A DNA stretch of 64,000 bases from Marsupella aquatica (GCA_973895155.1 OZ316891.1:12648001-12712000); one strand, 5' to 3'; shown: positions 12,801 to 24,705, numbered from the stretch's first letter. Translations and numbers: made by a program. Notes: generated from the letters alone by a model not told the origin.

Positions 12801-15800
12801 GACTCAGTCACACGCTCTGAAATTAAAGCAGACATACTCACTTGTATTCTTGTGCATTCACCAACGTTTACAACTTCATAGCTGAATACCATAGGAACAA
12901 TATCAATTGTCTGCCCATTTTTGAACTTGACCCGAGGAACCATGTCAAAATCACTTTCTTGCAAACATCTTATCCAATTCTGACTCAAAAACTTCTTCTT
13001 CAGATTCCCTTCACCCAAGTTGTCTCTTTCCATTCTAAGGTCCGCCAGGGCCAGGTCTCTTGGTGTCCATCCAACAACTACCCCACGAGATCCATTTACC
13101 AGCGTCATGGTTTGGCTACCTGGACGCAGGAGATTTCGGAGCAGTATAACCTGTCAGGATGCATCTGTCAAGTCTCAAAAGAAAGAGAATGGGTCTAAGG
13201 AAAGATCAGATTGTCCCTATAATATTGTCCAAACCAATTGAAGATGTTCTGTAAAATTATTGACTAGAGCTGCCTAATTTTTAGACTCAGTGCACGCTAT
13301 AGCAGAAAGTTGAGGTGGTGTATACACTCTTAATCACCACTTACCTGGGCTCCGATTTTCAGTCGTAGAATCCGCTCTGCAGAGCATGCCTTCCAAAATA
13401 TGTGCCTTGTGAGCAAACGCCGCTGCTTTTCATGGCGCTCCATGATAGAATGGTCATGCGGAACATTGCTCTTTATCAAGTCAAATTTACTTTCCTCAAC
13501 TGTCACAACGCTATCGACACTTATCATAACAACCTCACGTGGACGAAGTTTAGTCAACTCCAGTTCATTCAGCTCTTTCACCTCCTTATTCCTGAAAAAA
13601 TGCACATCCTATTCCATAAATAGATATCCGCAAAGTATGTTGACGTGTGAAATCATTGAAGCTCAAACCGTATATGCGGGAGGGAACGAAATTGTGATAT
13701 GCGTTACAGACTTTGTTTTCCAATGTATCCGCCGTCTCGGTTGGAAGGGTCAAACACACCTGGGGAATAATAGAGTTGGCTTAATCCCAAATTCACATTT
13801 CAGCTCTCTGGAACACTTTTGAACTATTGTGTCGACAGCTTCTGGATTTCTACCAGTCCTTATGTCCTCAAGTAATTTCACAAAATAGTCTTTCTCGTTC
13901 TGCATTGCGGTATACCAATAGTCACCAAAATAAGTTATGCAAGGAACAGTTTAGAATGATCTTGAAGGGACTGCAATTGTTGAAGCTCAGTAAAACAATC
14001 AAATAAACCAGTACGGAAATTCCGTCGATGTCCAACAATGTACCAATTAGGCCCACCTGACGAAAGATAGTTGTGAGGATGACCTCCTTCAAATCCGCCT
14101 TCTGCCAAGCTGGAGCTTGAAATGCCATTCCTCTATTGGTTAGCTCATCCCAGCTTGGCCATCTGTTGGCATCGTCAGGCTTGACAACCACAGGGAGTAA
14201 TTGGAAGAAGTCACCTGCCAGTATCACCTATAAGAAGTTCATTTTGAAGCCTGTAAGACACTTTATAAGCTGAGAGAGTTACTTTGCCAAACCATTCATT
14301 TGGAAGTAGGGGACATGTTAGAATGTTTAGTATTTAAAACAAAACCCTACATTATATGTGCCATATATCCAAAGCACATATTTTAATGCCTAGAATACCT
14401 TTTAACGTTAACAGGAACTCAAGGGAGGGGGTGACTGAAGACTGGGAAATGACTCACTTCCCAGATCAACTAGAGACTGGCTGAAAAGAATTGAATATAT
14501 TTGAAAGTTCAAGGATTATATAAGAGGGGCAAGGAGCCTCGACTCGAGGACGGCAATAAGCCACTGGACACTTGCCAGCAAAACAAGCACGGCAAACGAA
14601 GGATCTTGAAAGTCACACAAGAAAGCTACCAGAAACCAAGTCAAACAAACATCGAAATCAGAAAGGATACCTCCCCTGTTCCTGTGGCTTTCATAGAATT
14701 CCAATGCTGTTGATAAAATCATGTATCCTTGATGATCGCGGGTGAGAAGGATATTTTGAGTGAAAATCCCCTGGGACAGTTCTAGTGTAACCTTTGGAGG
14801 AGGTTGAGCCTTTAATTTAAAGTCGGGTTCCGCACAACAGACATGATGCACGTACTGCTTCTGTTTCAGTGAAGCTCTTTAGGTTCGGAGTCTTTGCCCA
14901 CCTGGAGGCCTCCGAAAGGAAGTATTTCTCTTGATGAATTGAATACTTCTGTTGATGGTGTATTCTCATCACGCAATTCATCTGCTTCCGTTTCTCTGCG
15001 AAGCTGACTCAAGGTTTGTTCAAGATACTCAAGCGTCTCGGCGCTGATCATAGACACTTCATCAATGATCAACACCTTCATATTCCGCCACTTAGTTTTC
15101 AGTCGACTTTGGTACATACGGCTAAAATCACGAATTCTCCTCGGGACTCCAATTCCTGTGACTGAGTGCAGAGTTGTGCCGCCGATAGCCAATGCTGCAA
15201 GACAAGACTGCTTGTCAATATCTTTCTATTAACACTATCGGATCGTCACCAATGTAGTCCACAACGTGTAAGAATCAGACTGACGCGAACTGGTTGATCA
15301 GCTTTCTATCTAGAATAGACATCCAAAATTTTGGCTGAATTCCTCCAGCCAACAATTGACCGTAAGTTTTGTATTTTTGTAGCAACTTACCTGCTATGCC
15401 TGTGGACGCCGTTACTGCCACACTGCAAGCAAAGCATTCACAGTAGGCAATGGAGCCAGGAATGAGACCCGGCTTTGGCGCCTTGTGAACCATTCCAAAC
15501 TTCTTCTGCAGTGTAGAGATGATAAATTTCAGCACAAAGGATTTTCCCGTCCCGCCTGCACCTGTGAAGAAGACATTCTACACAAGAAAGTGAAAGGCCT
15601 TGTCAGACTGTGTACCTGCACGTCCATTTCGACCTCCAAGGGTTCATCACGACATTCTATGACGAGAGGCATGGGAAGCAGATCAGCTTGACGAACTCCA
15701 TCACTTCCAATTGAGGTGACCCATCTCCTTAATGCTAAGCTTAATCAAAATCAGAATTTCAGAGCAACCAAAGAAATAGGGCCTGGATGTCACCTTAAGC

Positions 15801-16554
15801 CTATTCGAAAAAGAAAAAGACGAACATCTACCCCATCTCTAATGACACCGTTTTTTGGACTGCAATGACCCGAACTCGAATTTTACATCTACCGAGGAGC
15901 CTCTACGACCATTTCGCCACTAGTTCATCTAATACTGCCAGAATTTATTTATTATCATTTGAAATAAACATTCTGAGTTCATGAAGCAATTAACATAAGT
16001 CGATCATAACGACGTGCTCTTCTTGCCTTTCCTTCTTTAACCAAATCGATCACTTTTTGTTGCTCGGGTGAGAATGAGTTGGAATTTTCGATTGCGCTCC
16101 GTCTGTTCTTGGCCATTCTGCTTCCAACGTTGTGCTTCTGTCGGGATTGAAATGCTGTCCTCTTGAGCACATCCAGAGGGATTTCATCGTCATCGTCCTC
16201 CTGCTTCAGTCGTGATTGAGATGCTCTGCTCTTGAGCACATCCAGAGGGATGTCATCATCATCGTCCTCCTGCTTCTGTCGTAATTGAGATGCTCTGTCC
16301 TTGAGCACACAAAGCGGGACGTCCTCATCATAATCGTGCCGAGAGGAGGAACAGTCCCCCCACAGTGAACGTCTAGAACGATCTCCCGCCTCCTCGCTTA
16401 CAATCGTAGCACATGACGCCACGGGTTCTGAACCTTGACGACCTTTGTTAAACTCCCCTATCGAATTCCCGGGTGCTCTGTTCCCAGCACCCGGACCTGC
16501 AATTGCATCGTCTTCAATGCAATCATCCAGCAAAGTTAAGTCGAAGAAGGTCAT
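9883..16554 (-). CDS. PIF1: PIF1-family ATP-dependent DNA helicase with CCHC zinc knuckle, 10 exons
   Basis: Exons (minus): 16554-16027, 15577-15391, 15194-14902, 14227-14057, 13899-13760, 13591-13345, 13150-12842, 12625-12580, 12209-12074, 11896-9883; 1,356 residues, all in frame. Family role: 5'-3' superfamily 1B helicase acting on G-quadruplexes, telomeres and mitochondrial DNA. Motifs in order: SPEQQKVIDLV, Walker A GAGGTGKS (182-189), ASTGIAA and IGGTTLHS, Walker B LIIDEVSM (about 280), LAGDFFQLLPVV (339-350), FRQ, LKIGAQV, VNGSRGVVVGW, LAWAMTIHKCQGMTLD, YVALSRVRS (about 665). The N-terminus carries three copies of a 23-residue acidic repeat around DDDIPLDVLKSRASQ. A roughly 670-residue disordered tail ends in a zinc knuckle, CYFCDAEGHSASDC (CX2CX4HX4C). 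Intron 1 is GC-AG. Intron positions and the lack of a Rep domain favour a host gene over a Helitron. Cellular compartment cannot be read. Confidence 0.93.
14440..14560 (+). repeat. Dispersed repeat copy within PIF1 intron 3
   Basis: Shares gaaatgactcactt, actagaga-tggctg, aaagttcaaggatta and ggagcc in the same order and spacing with 24706-24810. The two copies are about 10 kb apart in the same orientation. They are probably fragments of one transposon family that cannot be classified from these pieces. Confidence 0.5.
15578..16026 (-). other. GC-AG intron (intron 1 of the PIF1-like gene)
   Basis: Exon 1 ends GAAGGAAAG and the intron opens GCAAGA; exon 2 opens after TGTGTAG with AATGTCTTC (NVFF). 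Only the GC donor joins EGK directly to NVFFTGAGGTGKS, the order expected in PIF1 proteins. The first downstream GT has poor consensus and the wrong phase. Confidence 0.75.
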
Positions 16555-17045
16555 CGATCAACTTCTGCCTAGGGTTGTCAATCAACAACCTCACACAACA
16601 ACGGTACAGCTGATTGAGAGAGCAAACCCACCGACCGTCTGTGACTACTAGTGTTGGTTCGCTATCTGGCAACAAACTGGACTTCGTAACGTAGTCCGTG
16701 TCGACAGGACTATGGTACGAGGTGGCCGGCCGTCTCCCGCATCCTGCTGGATTTCCGCTCTACCTGTGTGCTCTGCTGAAGCTCACCATCCAGAGTCAAA
16801 TCCGTTGCACAAATCCAAAACCCTCGATGCAAATTTCGGTAAAATCTACTGTCCGAGAGGAAAAGACGAAACCCCTCGACGAAATGCCAGTTATCCGGCG
16901 TATAACCTTATTGGGAGGTACCAGTTATTCCCGTATTCGTAATTCTGTTATTCCCATGATCCCAATTCTTGTCAGGAACATGCTTCCTACTTTCTGGCCA
17001 AACTTTCGATCCAACAGTTTAGATCGCCTCTTAACAGCCACTCGC
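16555..17045. other. Upstream region of the PIF1-like gene
   Basis: Probable 5' UTR and promoter of the helicase. No second gene is recognised; the plus-strand ORF at 16698-17192 runs into the foldback element and resembles no known protein. No clear TATA box or other element stands out. Confidence 0.35.
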
Positions 17046-17375
17046 CATATATTAGAGGGAAGTGTGAACGACTTCCCCCTTTTTCCACATTTCACTCTCT
17101 CCTCTACTGTGCCTGTATGTCTACTCTACAACTTCAGGAAAGCATTACTTTTTATGGTGAAATTTGGTGGATCCAGGTTTTGTTACGGCTAGTGGAGGTT
17201 TAGATAACCACTGCACATCATCAAACCTGGATCCACTCTTTTGATCAACTCCTAAATGGCCCTTATCGATCAAACCCTTGATTATAACCTTTTTCCTTAA
17301 ACGACTGAGGAGACTTGAAGGTAGAGGAAAATGAATGAGTGGAATGTAGAAAAAGGGTGAAGTATTATATATAGT
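17046..17375. mobile_element. Foldback (MITE-like) element
   Basis: The outer left arm (17046-17106, containing cttccccctttttccaca and tcctctac) is mirrored by the right arm (17321-17375, gtagagga, tgtagaaaaagggtgaag, tattatatata). Nested inside are perfect-looking arms ggtggatccaggttt at 17166 and aaacctggatccac at 17223. The whole could fold into one long hairpin. No ORF is present. A loose relative of the left half lies at 9418-9535. Confidence 0.55.
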
Positions 17376-18410
17376 GGTATTGTGAAAGGATATATCTATG
17401 GTCTCCTTTCATTCAAATATTAAGCCCAAATGGACCCAGAGTTTGTTATGCATTCTCCATGGACTGCCTACAGTCATAAGTTAATTTACATGAGGAAAAA
17501 AAGTCGCCATTTGCTTTTGGAAGATGATTCATTTTTGCTAAGGACTCCTCGAGCAGGTTTTCTTGACACCTCAACCAATTGTGAACTGTTGATTTTTAGC
17601 AAATTTGTGCATTTTTTGGGACAACTTTTGGATTTGTTTAATCTCTAATTTTGCCAGCATGTTCATTTGCTACAAATGCAAAAAATGGTCAAATGTCATA
17701 AACTAATTGCCATTTAATGGACATTTCACTTTTGTGACGGATGCTCTGAGAAGTTCGGCCATGAGCCACAAATGATCATTTTTGGGAAGGCTGCTTCAGT
17801 TTTGTGAAGAATGCCCCAAGTATTTTGGGCATGAGGAGCAACCTACCATTGGGTGATCTAATTAAAAAAACCAGCTGCTAATGGTAAGGAGTCCATTTAC
17901 AAGTCAGATTTCAATAAAACTCGTAAAAGGTGCTGTGGGAGTATATTTATACTTTCTACACCAGTCCATCCAGCCTTTGGAAATCCATGTGGGCATCACA
18001 GCAAACCCTTAGATCCATAAGAGCTTAATTTTCCTTCTCATTTCCGTTATTAATGCACTAATCATTGGTATTGTATTCTCTTCCTTGAAATGGATTTTCT
18101 GTAATTATTGGAGGAAAAAAAAATCTTCCTCCTACATTTCATGAGAGAAGTTCAATTTGATGCTGGAGAAGCTTGTTAAAAGGATTCTATAGAGTAGGGG
18201 TTGGGACAATGATGTTCCAAACTATTTGCTTGTGTTGAAATTCACTACTGTAGAGATTCAGGAAGGACTCAGTATCAATTTTGTATCCCTTGCACAAAGC
18301 TGTCAAACTTCTTTCATGACCTCGTTCATCCTTCCTCTGACCGAAGATGATTTTGTAATCTGTAGTGTTGTTTCCAGTGTAGCTGATCTCGCCTTATTTT
18401 GGTCTGGACA

Positions 18411-18562
18411 GCTACACTGTCCACTGTAAATAGTGTGAATATATAATTAATTAATATGACACCAAAATAGAGTGTGTGAACATTTAGCTACACTGTCCAT
18501 CGTAAATAGTGTGAATATATAATTAATTAATGTGACACCAAAATAGAGTGTGAGAGTGTGTC
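18411..18562. repeat. 76-bp tandem duplication, two copies
   Basis: Two nearly identical units start gctacactgtcca at 18411 and 18487. Each contains gtgtgaatatataattaat and gacaccaaaatagagtgtg. The few differences imply a fairly recent duplication. Confidence 0.85.
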
Positions 18563-18659
18563 AACATTTTTTTCTAACCCTAAACGCACTAATTAAGTAT
18601 GTTAAATCACATACTTTAATTTATACTTTAAATTGAGAGTCAGCTTGAGTCTCAGTTTT

Positions 18660-18717
18660 GTGCCTCCAAAAGAGTGCCTCCAAAAGTGTGTCTGTGCCTC
18701 CAAAAGTGTGCCTCTAA
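18660..18717. repeat. Minisatellite of gtgcctccaaaag units
   Basis: Three full units of gtgcctccaaaa(g) and a partial fourth (gtgcctctaa), interrupted by gtgtct. Short and imperfect. Confidence 0.8.
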
Positions 18718-19095
18718 GGAGAGCGACACCTGAAATAATATAAATCACACTAATTCATGTGAGACATAAAATCTGAAGGGCTACGTTGAGGTGGACACAG
18801 TGTACTGTAGATATGGGTCGCGAGACCAATAACAAATTTTGAAGGCAAGAAATCTGTACAGTTGAGAGGGGCGATCTGAACAGAATTTGCCGTAAAATTG
18901 CGGTGTTCCATCCAGATAGCTACAGTACTTACAGTAGAAACACTAATCAACCAAATCAATACACTGCTTTAATCATCGGTCCCTCTCATAAATATCTCCT
19001 TCCTCCTTTGATCGTCGGGGAAAGCTGGCATTTTCCCAGGCACAACTTCTGCACGTTCAACTGGAATCGGCATTCTACTCTATTTGCTACTGCGA

Positions 19096-22000
19096 CTAAA
19101 TGGAGCTGCAATCAGAAACGCGAGATTGCGTTCTACTCGCGATTTTATTACTCGGAGGATTATTGGACGCTACCATGGCCCTCATGGTTGGCGTGTTGAA
19201 ATAATCAGGATCACGCCGGTAAGCTGCAAAGGGGGGGATCGGCTTGGAATCGGGTAAAGCCTGGCAAGGAATTTCGCGGTTGAGCATCCTGACGACTTGG
19301 GGCATCGATGGCCTTGCTGTCGGATCCGGATGTGAGCAAAGCAAGCCGACGTTGAGCAATGTGGTGACTTTGTCGAGAGGAAGTTGTCCCATTGGCAATC
19401 TGGAGTCGACTGCGTTCATCATCTCACCTGTGCTGCGGAGATGCCACACCCAGTCCACGAGAACGACTTCTTCTGGAGGGTAAGTTCGCTCGATGGGCCG
19501 CCTCCCGCACGCCACCTCCAGAGCCAGCGCGCCAAAGCTGAACACGTCCGTCTTGTCTGTCGCTTTGCCGGTGATCGTAATTTCCGGCGCAAGATATCCC
19601 AGCGTTCCTACATCACGATCGTGCACGAACAAGCACTGTTATAAATATTTTTGTTACTGACAACAATTTTGGGGAACAGTTCAGTTCCCTGTGTCGCTAC
19701 CTTTGATGCGTGGGTAGTTCCGAACTTAATTGCTACCAAAATCGTGGGACTTACTGTTCAGCTCAAAGCTCTGCCCGGATTCGGTGCAAGGTACGTGGTT
19801 TCTTACCCATCGTTCCCGGCTCAAGTAATCAAGCGAGACGGTTCTAGACTTCTAGAGCACCGGTCCGCCATTAATAGCTCACAATTCAAGGACGGTAAAT
19901 TCTACCAAACAGTCATATATTGTTGGAACACATGACATCAACTGAAAAGATTCTAGGTCCGACTCCTTCCCATGTACCTGCAATCCTGCTGCACTTGGGG
20001 TCCTTGTTGTGCTCAATCAGGCGCGCAAGGCCAAAGTCGCCTAAACGAGGATTGAAGTTGGAATCTAATAGCACATTGGAAGCTTTGATATCTCTGTGCA
20101 CAACCTGCTTTTCCAGTATTGACCATTGATTAATTCGACTGTTAATATACTAGTTGTGCAATAAACTCTTTGAATTTGACTCACTGGAATTCTAGAGAAA
20201 ACCAAAAATGAACAGTGGAAACCCAGGCCAACAGAGCGATAATTCAAAGAGAGGATCGTGCTTTCAACGAACGAAGCTTTCACATATATCTCTGTGTACA
20301 ACCTGCTTTTCCCACTCGCCATGCAAATAAGCGAGGCCTTCTGCCACTCCACTGACGATGTTGTACCGGCTTTCCCAAGGCAAGACTTTCTCTTGCGTCC
20401 CAAACAAGAGCCTATCCAAGCTCCCGTTGGGCATGTAGTCATAGACGAGCAGGAGCTCTCCTTTTTCATGGCACCAACCCAAAAGATGCACCAGATTGCG
20501 ATGCCGAAGCCTGCCTATACTCGAGACCTGAAATGAAATGATGAACGGCTTAATGATACAGGAATCCCTCGTTTTGATGTGAGCTCGACATCAGTTAAAA
20601 TGTTAGTTGTGCTATAAATTGATAGAATTTGACTCCATGCAATTACAGAGAAAGCCCACAATGTAACAGCGAAAACTTTGGCCAATGGGGCGATGACTGT
20701 AAGATAGGATAGTGCTATTCAAACAACAAGGCAACCTTCTCGTGCATATTCGAGCGCAAGACTTTAATTCGAGCGACAGACGACCGCTTATCACCTCGCT
20801 TTTCACAGGAGACAGCAGACTGGCTTTGATTTCCAGAGGAATCTTGTCATTCTCTCCTTTCTCTTTCTTCTTCTCATCAAAAGATATAGAGAAGGGCGTC
20901 GGTGACTTGTTTAGTGGTAGCTAAGTTTGACACCAGAATAGAGCCAGCCGGTTCGAGCCACGTAAGAGAGTATATAGCCAGGGAACGTTTAAAGTACTGA
21001 ATCAAATCATATGATCGAGATTCTAAAGTTATTTCCTTTCCAATCGTCGACGTTGAAACCTATTCACTCCGGGTTTTTTAAAATCAAAGAGACCTAGAGA
21101 TATATTGTTGTTCAATTCTGGATCTATGATCCGAGGTATGATCATCTCATCGAGTAATAATATTACTTGAACATTATTCCTCCATAAAACAATCGAGATA
21201 GTTCTGAAAATGATGCCTGCCTACAATTCAACATAATCTTTGTTCGTTGTGAATTGGCTCTATATGGGTTTACACAGCATTCAGCAACAAGCTAAGTAAG
21301 ATGATGATATCGCAACTTCCACCAATGAGCTAGGATTTTGACAATACTCGATCGGCCTCAAGAACATTATGGAAAATGCTTAAATTGCTAATTAGCTAGT
21401 GTTCTGTGTGGAAGACTCCACTTTAATAAGAAACCGTCTACTCTTTCCTCAATTATGCATCGTATTATTGTCCGTCTTCACCTGACCGGTTCATGTTGGT
21501 ACCAGTTACTCAGTAGCTTGTTCTGGCATTCTACGCAGGTAGCGATTAAGTGTCCTAGCTTTGGTTTGGATGCCTGAGGTTGGCCACTTGCGCTCGTCTT
21601 TCTCGCAGTTACCGCAGCCTGCTACTTAAGAGAGTTCTTTACATATTTCTATGCTTCCCCGTACTTTTACTGATTAAATGTTAATATTGTTTAGAGGATA
21701 GCACAAAGCTAAGTTAACGTACCTCGGCAATGAATTGCCGCTCTCTCTGGGCGTCGTTTCTGGACTGGATGCGCTTCACTGCGACCAGAGTCGAGAAATC
21801 ATCGTCGTCGGCTATAAGTCCTTTGTACACACTTCCGAATCCTCCGCGACCAATCAATGCCCTCTCATCGAACCCGTTCGTAGCCATACTGAGCGTCCTG
21901 TACGTGAAAATCTGCGGAGCTGAATGAATGTCTCGGTCGGGGACTTGCTTGGCCCCGCGGTATTTGACCATTACCCATATGTACCTAATGGGTACTAACG

Positions 22001-22940
22001 CCAGAAGACAGATCAAGAGTGCACAGCCAACGCCTGCTCCGATGTATATCATAAGCCACCGATGCCCATTGATCCAGGATTGCTCGGTACTGCTAATACT
22101 CGATCGCGGAGGCTCGTTGGAAGGACCTCTCGATGCAGGAAGGGAACGCGGGCAGCCAGTAGAATGGAAGCTCCAGCTTCTGATGGAAACTTTGTCTCCA
22201 GAGTAAAACCCGATATACATGGAGTCCAGGACCACTCCTGAAAGATCATACTTCGTCGACAACAGCACCCATTTGGGCCCGTCCGAAGTATTGCTGACCC
22301 TTACTTGAAGCTGCAGCCTCTCTGCGTCATAATCGATCCAAGCGAAGTTCAGCACTGCGTCTTCTAAGTAGGTGCTGAACATGCTTACCGACGGCGGCTG
22401 CACCTCTTGATTGAGACCGTTTGAGCTCATACGATCCCATTTCTCAAACTGCACGGCAAAAGTGTGTGAAGAGGAGTTCGACCGTGTGACATTGTAAGGG
22501 AAAACGTCTCCGGAACTTCCTTGCACGGCACTCTGCTCGGGTGTTATGAGGAAAGCCAACCCATTAAAAGCTGGGGAAGCTTGCACCACTGAGACGAGAG
22601 AGAAGGAGAAGAATGTGCTAAAAGAAGCCGACTTATTGGAGCTAGGATGTATGAGGGAAACGGGAATTTTATACAACGCCTGACCCATTTCCGTCGAGTG
22701 GTCTCCTCCGCTGTTGTTCTCTGGAGGCGCCATGCGGATCGATCCACCTGCATCGATCCATGAGCGCGAAACTAAGTTTACGGATTCGGGAGAGAACCCC
22801 GTGAAGTTGAATGCGCTTTGGTCGCAACTGCCATTCACCCTAGCTGGTTTCCATAGGAAGACAATCACAAGAGCTATAGCCAAGACTCTCCCGACCTCAT
22901 GCTGCCACTGTGTTTTGTTACTCGTCCTCATAACCTTCAT
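19096..22940 (-). CDS. L-type lectin-domain receptor-like kinase, 4 exons
   Basis: Exons (minus): 22940-21723, 20527-20303, 20104-19978, 19607-19096; 693 residues. A membrane receptor kinase: extracellular legume-lectin fold, one transmembrane helix, cytoplasmic Ser/Thr kinase. Seen: signal peptide (1-36), lectin domain (about 38-265) with [19 protein letters not shown] and MYIGFYSG, transmembrane segment (about 296-317), P-loop [11 protein letters not shown] (364-374), Lys389 in [13 protein letters not shown] (484-491, RD kinase), DFG (504-506), GTLGYLAPE (524-532), and an activation/substrate lobe ending in a Ser-rich tail. In the lectin domain the residue order FNGLAF replaces the usual GHG/FxI arrangement, so sugar binding is uncertain. 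Exon 1 encodes receptor, membrane and kinase start together. Intron 2 has duplicated boundaries. Ligand and pathway cannot be predicted. Confidence 0.94.
20105..20302 (-). other. Lectin receptor kinase intron 2 with duplicated exon-junction sequence at both ends
   Basis: Both splice sites lie in near-identical copies of GGAAAAGCAG/GTTGT-CACAGAGATAT. The 5' copy (about 20274-20314) continues into the intron and the 3' copy (about 20079-20114) continues into exon 3. Splicing at the two AG/GT points restores [12 protein letters not shown] exactly. The 198-nt intron is therefore the segment lying between two copies of an exon piece. Confidence 0.8.
20130..20275. repeat. Copy B of the shared intronic sequence
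   Basis: Occupies nearly all of intron 2 of the receptor kinase between the duplicated junctions. Landmarks: gttaatatactagttgtgc, gaatttgactcac, agagaaaaccaaaa, aacagtggaaac, gagcgat. Confidence 0.65.
20595..20740. repeat. Copy A of a 140-bp sequence shared by two introns of the same gene
   Basis: Within intron 1, plus-strand landmarks gttaaaatgttagttgtgc, aatttgactc, agagaaa, aacagcgaaaac and ggggcgat recur in the same order in intron 2 at 20130-20275. Orientation is the same. Confidence 0.65.
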
Positions 22941-24705
22941 GACCTGAAGGTCTCAGCAGAAGTCTCGTTGTTCGTCAAAACGCCCAGTCCATTACCTCAA
23001 GCATCTGATCACCTGATCAAGTTCATGAAAGTAATTGTTAATCATACCAAACAAAGGCGTAAGAGATTATATTCTAGCAATCTAGTACCGTTACCATCTA
23101 AAACATAAAAGTAGAAGCGAAATCGATCTTCAATCCCAACGAGCCCGACCTGCCTACAAAACGGCACAAATATGCTTGAATGAGCAAATTGAGGCAATTC
23201 TGCTAGGATGTGTTTATTGAAGCATCTCGTCAAAATCAGGTCGTGGCACTTTCCAATTCCGTAGAATAGACAAAAACCCTTCAATTTATAGACTTAATTA
23301 AATTTTACGTATTACAACCTCAACCATCAGATTCTTCTTTTGGCAAAACGCTACGTACCAGCTAGCCGTCCCAGTTTTCCACATCTGATGCCCCCAAGAG
23401 TCCATGCTTCCCTGTCAGGCAAAACCCCTTTAGAAGTCAGTGCACGAGACCATTGTTGCTCGATCAGACGTCCTGACTTGAAAGATGGCTTAGAAGCTAG
23501 ACAATAGACTACAGGCGATATCGATCAAATTCTCATCATAAAACTACAGTTCCATGGACTAGCAGGCGTCTCGGAGTAGAGAATACGATATACCGTGAAC
23601 TCATCGAGTAAGTCTAGGTCTGAATCGATGGTTGCATTGACGTCAGCTCGTACAGTCAGATGTAAAGATCTCTAAGCCAGACAGGTACGTTGACAGAGGC
23701 TTTCCAGTGCTGCAGTCTGATGTCGTTGCGTAGCCACTGTAGGAAAGAACTGAATGTGAAATCAGTCCGAGAAATCAGTCAATATAGAAAGAAATAGGAT
23801 CCTGCCATCAAATTACCTCTGTGCTGTCGACAGTAAACATATGAGATTGATAACTAGCTAGCTATTTCCAACCAAGTTCAATTCACAGTCACCATCATGA
23901 CGCGAAAAGCTTCATTTGAGATTGTGGGTTCTCAACTCTCAAGGAGTATCTGAACCGGCTATGCATATCCCGATTCCCACGCACAGGAGATGTATGTGCT
24001 ATTGAAATGCCAGATTTTAATGTGTGCAAACAACTCCGTAGGCATTGAGTCTCGTGGTTCCTATCGCTTATCACCTTTGCCACGGTCATATATTCCTAGC
24101 GATTGAAGTGAATCCCACCAAAAGAAGAATTTGAGGCGAGATCTGAGGTCAAGTAGGTACAAATTCCGCTCGTCTCCGTACCGTAGAGAGCCATTGATCG
24201 ACAGTTAACAGCTTCATATAGATGGTAGCTGTAGCGAAAGCTTGTCGACGCTAAACAGAGTAGGTGAGTAGCACCCACCTATATATGCATTCCATTAGGT
24301 TGAAAGTACATGGATGAACGTGGGGGGGAGGGGATTCTGATTTACTGATGAGTCGCAGGCGGGCGGGGGTGGGCGCAGTGGAATGGGACACTCTTGGACT
24401 CTTCTCCTTTTAGAGTTACCAGGTTGATCGATCGAATTTTGCACAATTAACTGTACAATGAAGACTACTTGGTGGGTCATAATTAATTCCTCTCACAGTC
24501 AGCATACATACCTTTCGGGCAGCACGACCAGCATACCCTCTGTAAGTTCGCAGTCAGATGACGCTCCAGCAATGAGGTCAATTCTAGTACGACTCGGGAA
24601 AAAAAGCAACACTGTAGTATGAGGGAAAAAGCAACTATGGAGTGTCGAGGCTGCCTAGCTTATACGTGCAGAGGCAAGAATAATTCAAGGCACCTTTGCC
24701 TCAAC

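Larger units (their letters stand above)
17376..19095. other. Intergenic between PIF1-like gene and lectin receptor kinase 3' end
   Basis: No gene recognised. Holds a 76-bp direct tandem duplication (18411-18562) and a short minisatellite (18660-18717). The bases just before 19096 are probably the 3' UTR of the receptor kinase. Confidence 0.4.

Noticed and set aside
9883-16554. Helitron helicase as the source of the PIF1-like frames
   Set aside because: All ten exons join in frame into one intact protein, no Rep/HUH domain or Helitron ends are seen, and the introns are ordinary host introns.
20065-20469. 134-codon minus-strand ORF as an independent gene
   Set aside because: It runs through exon 2, intron 2 and exon 3 of the receptor kinase in the wrong frame.
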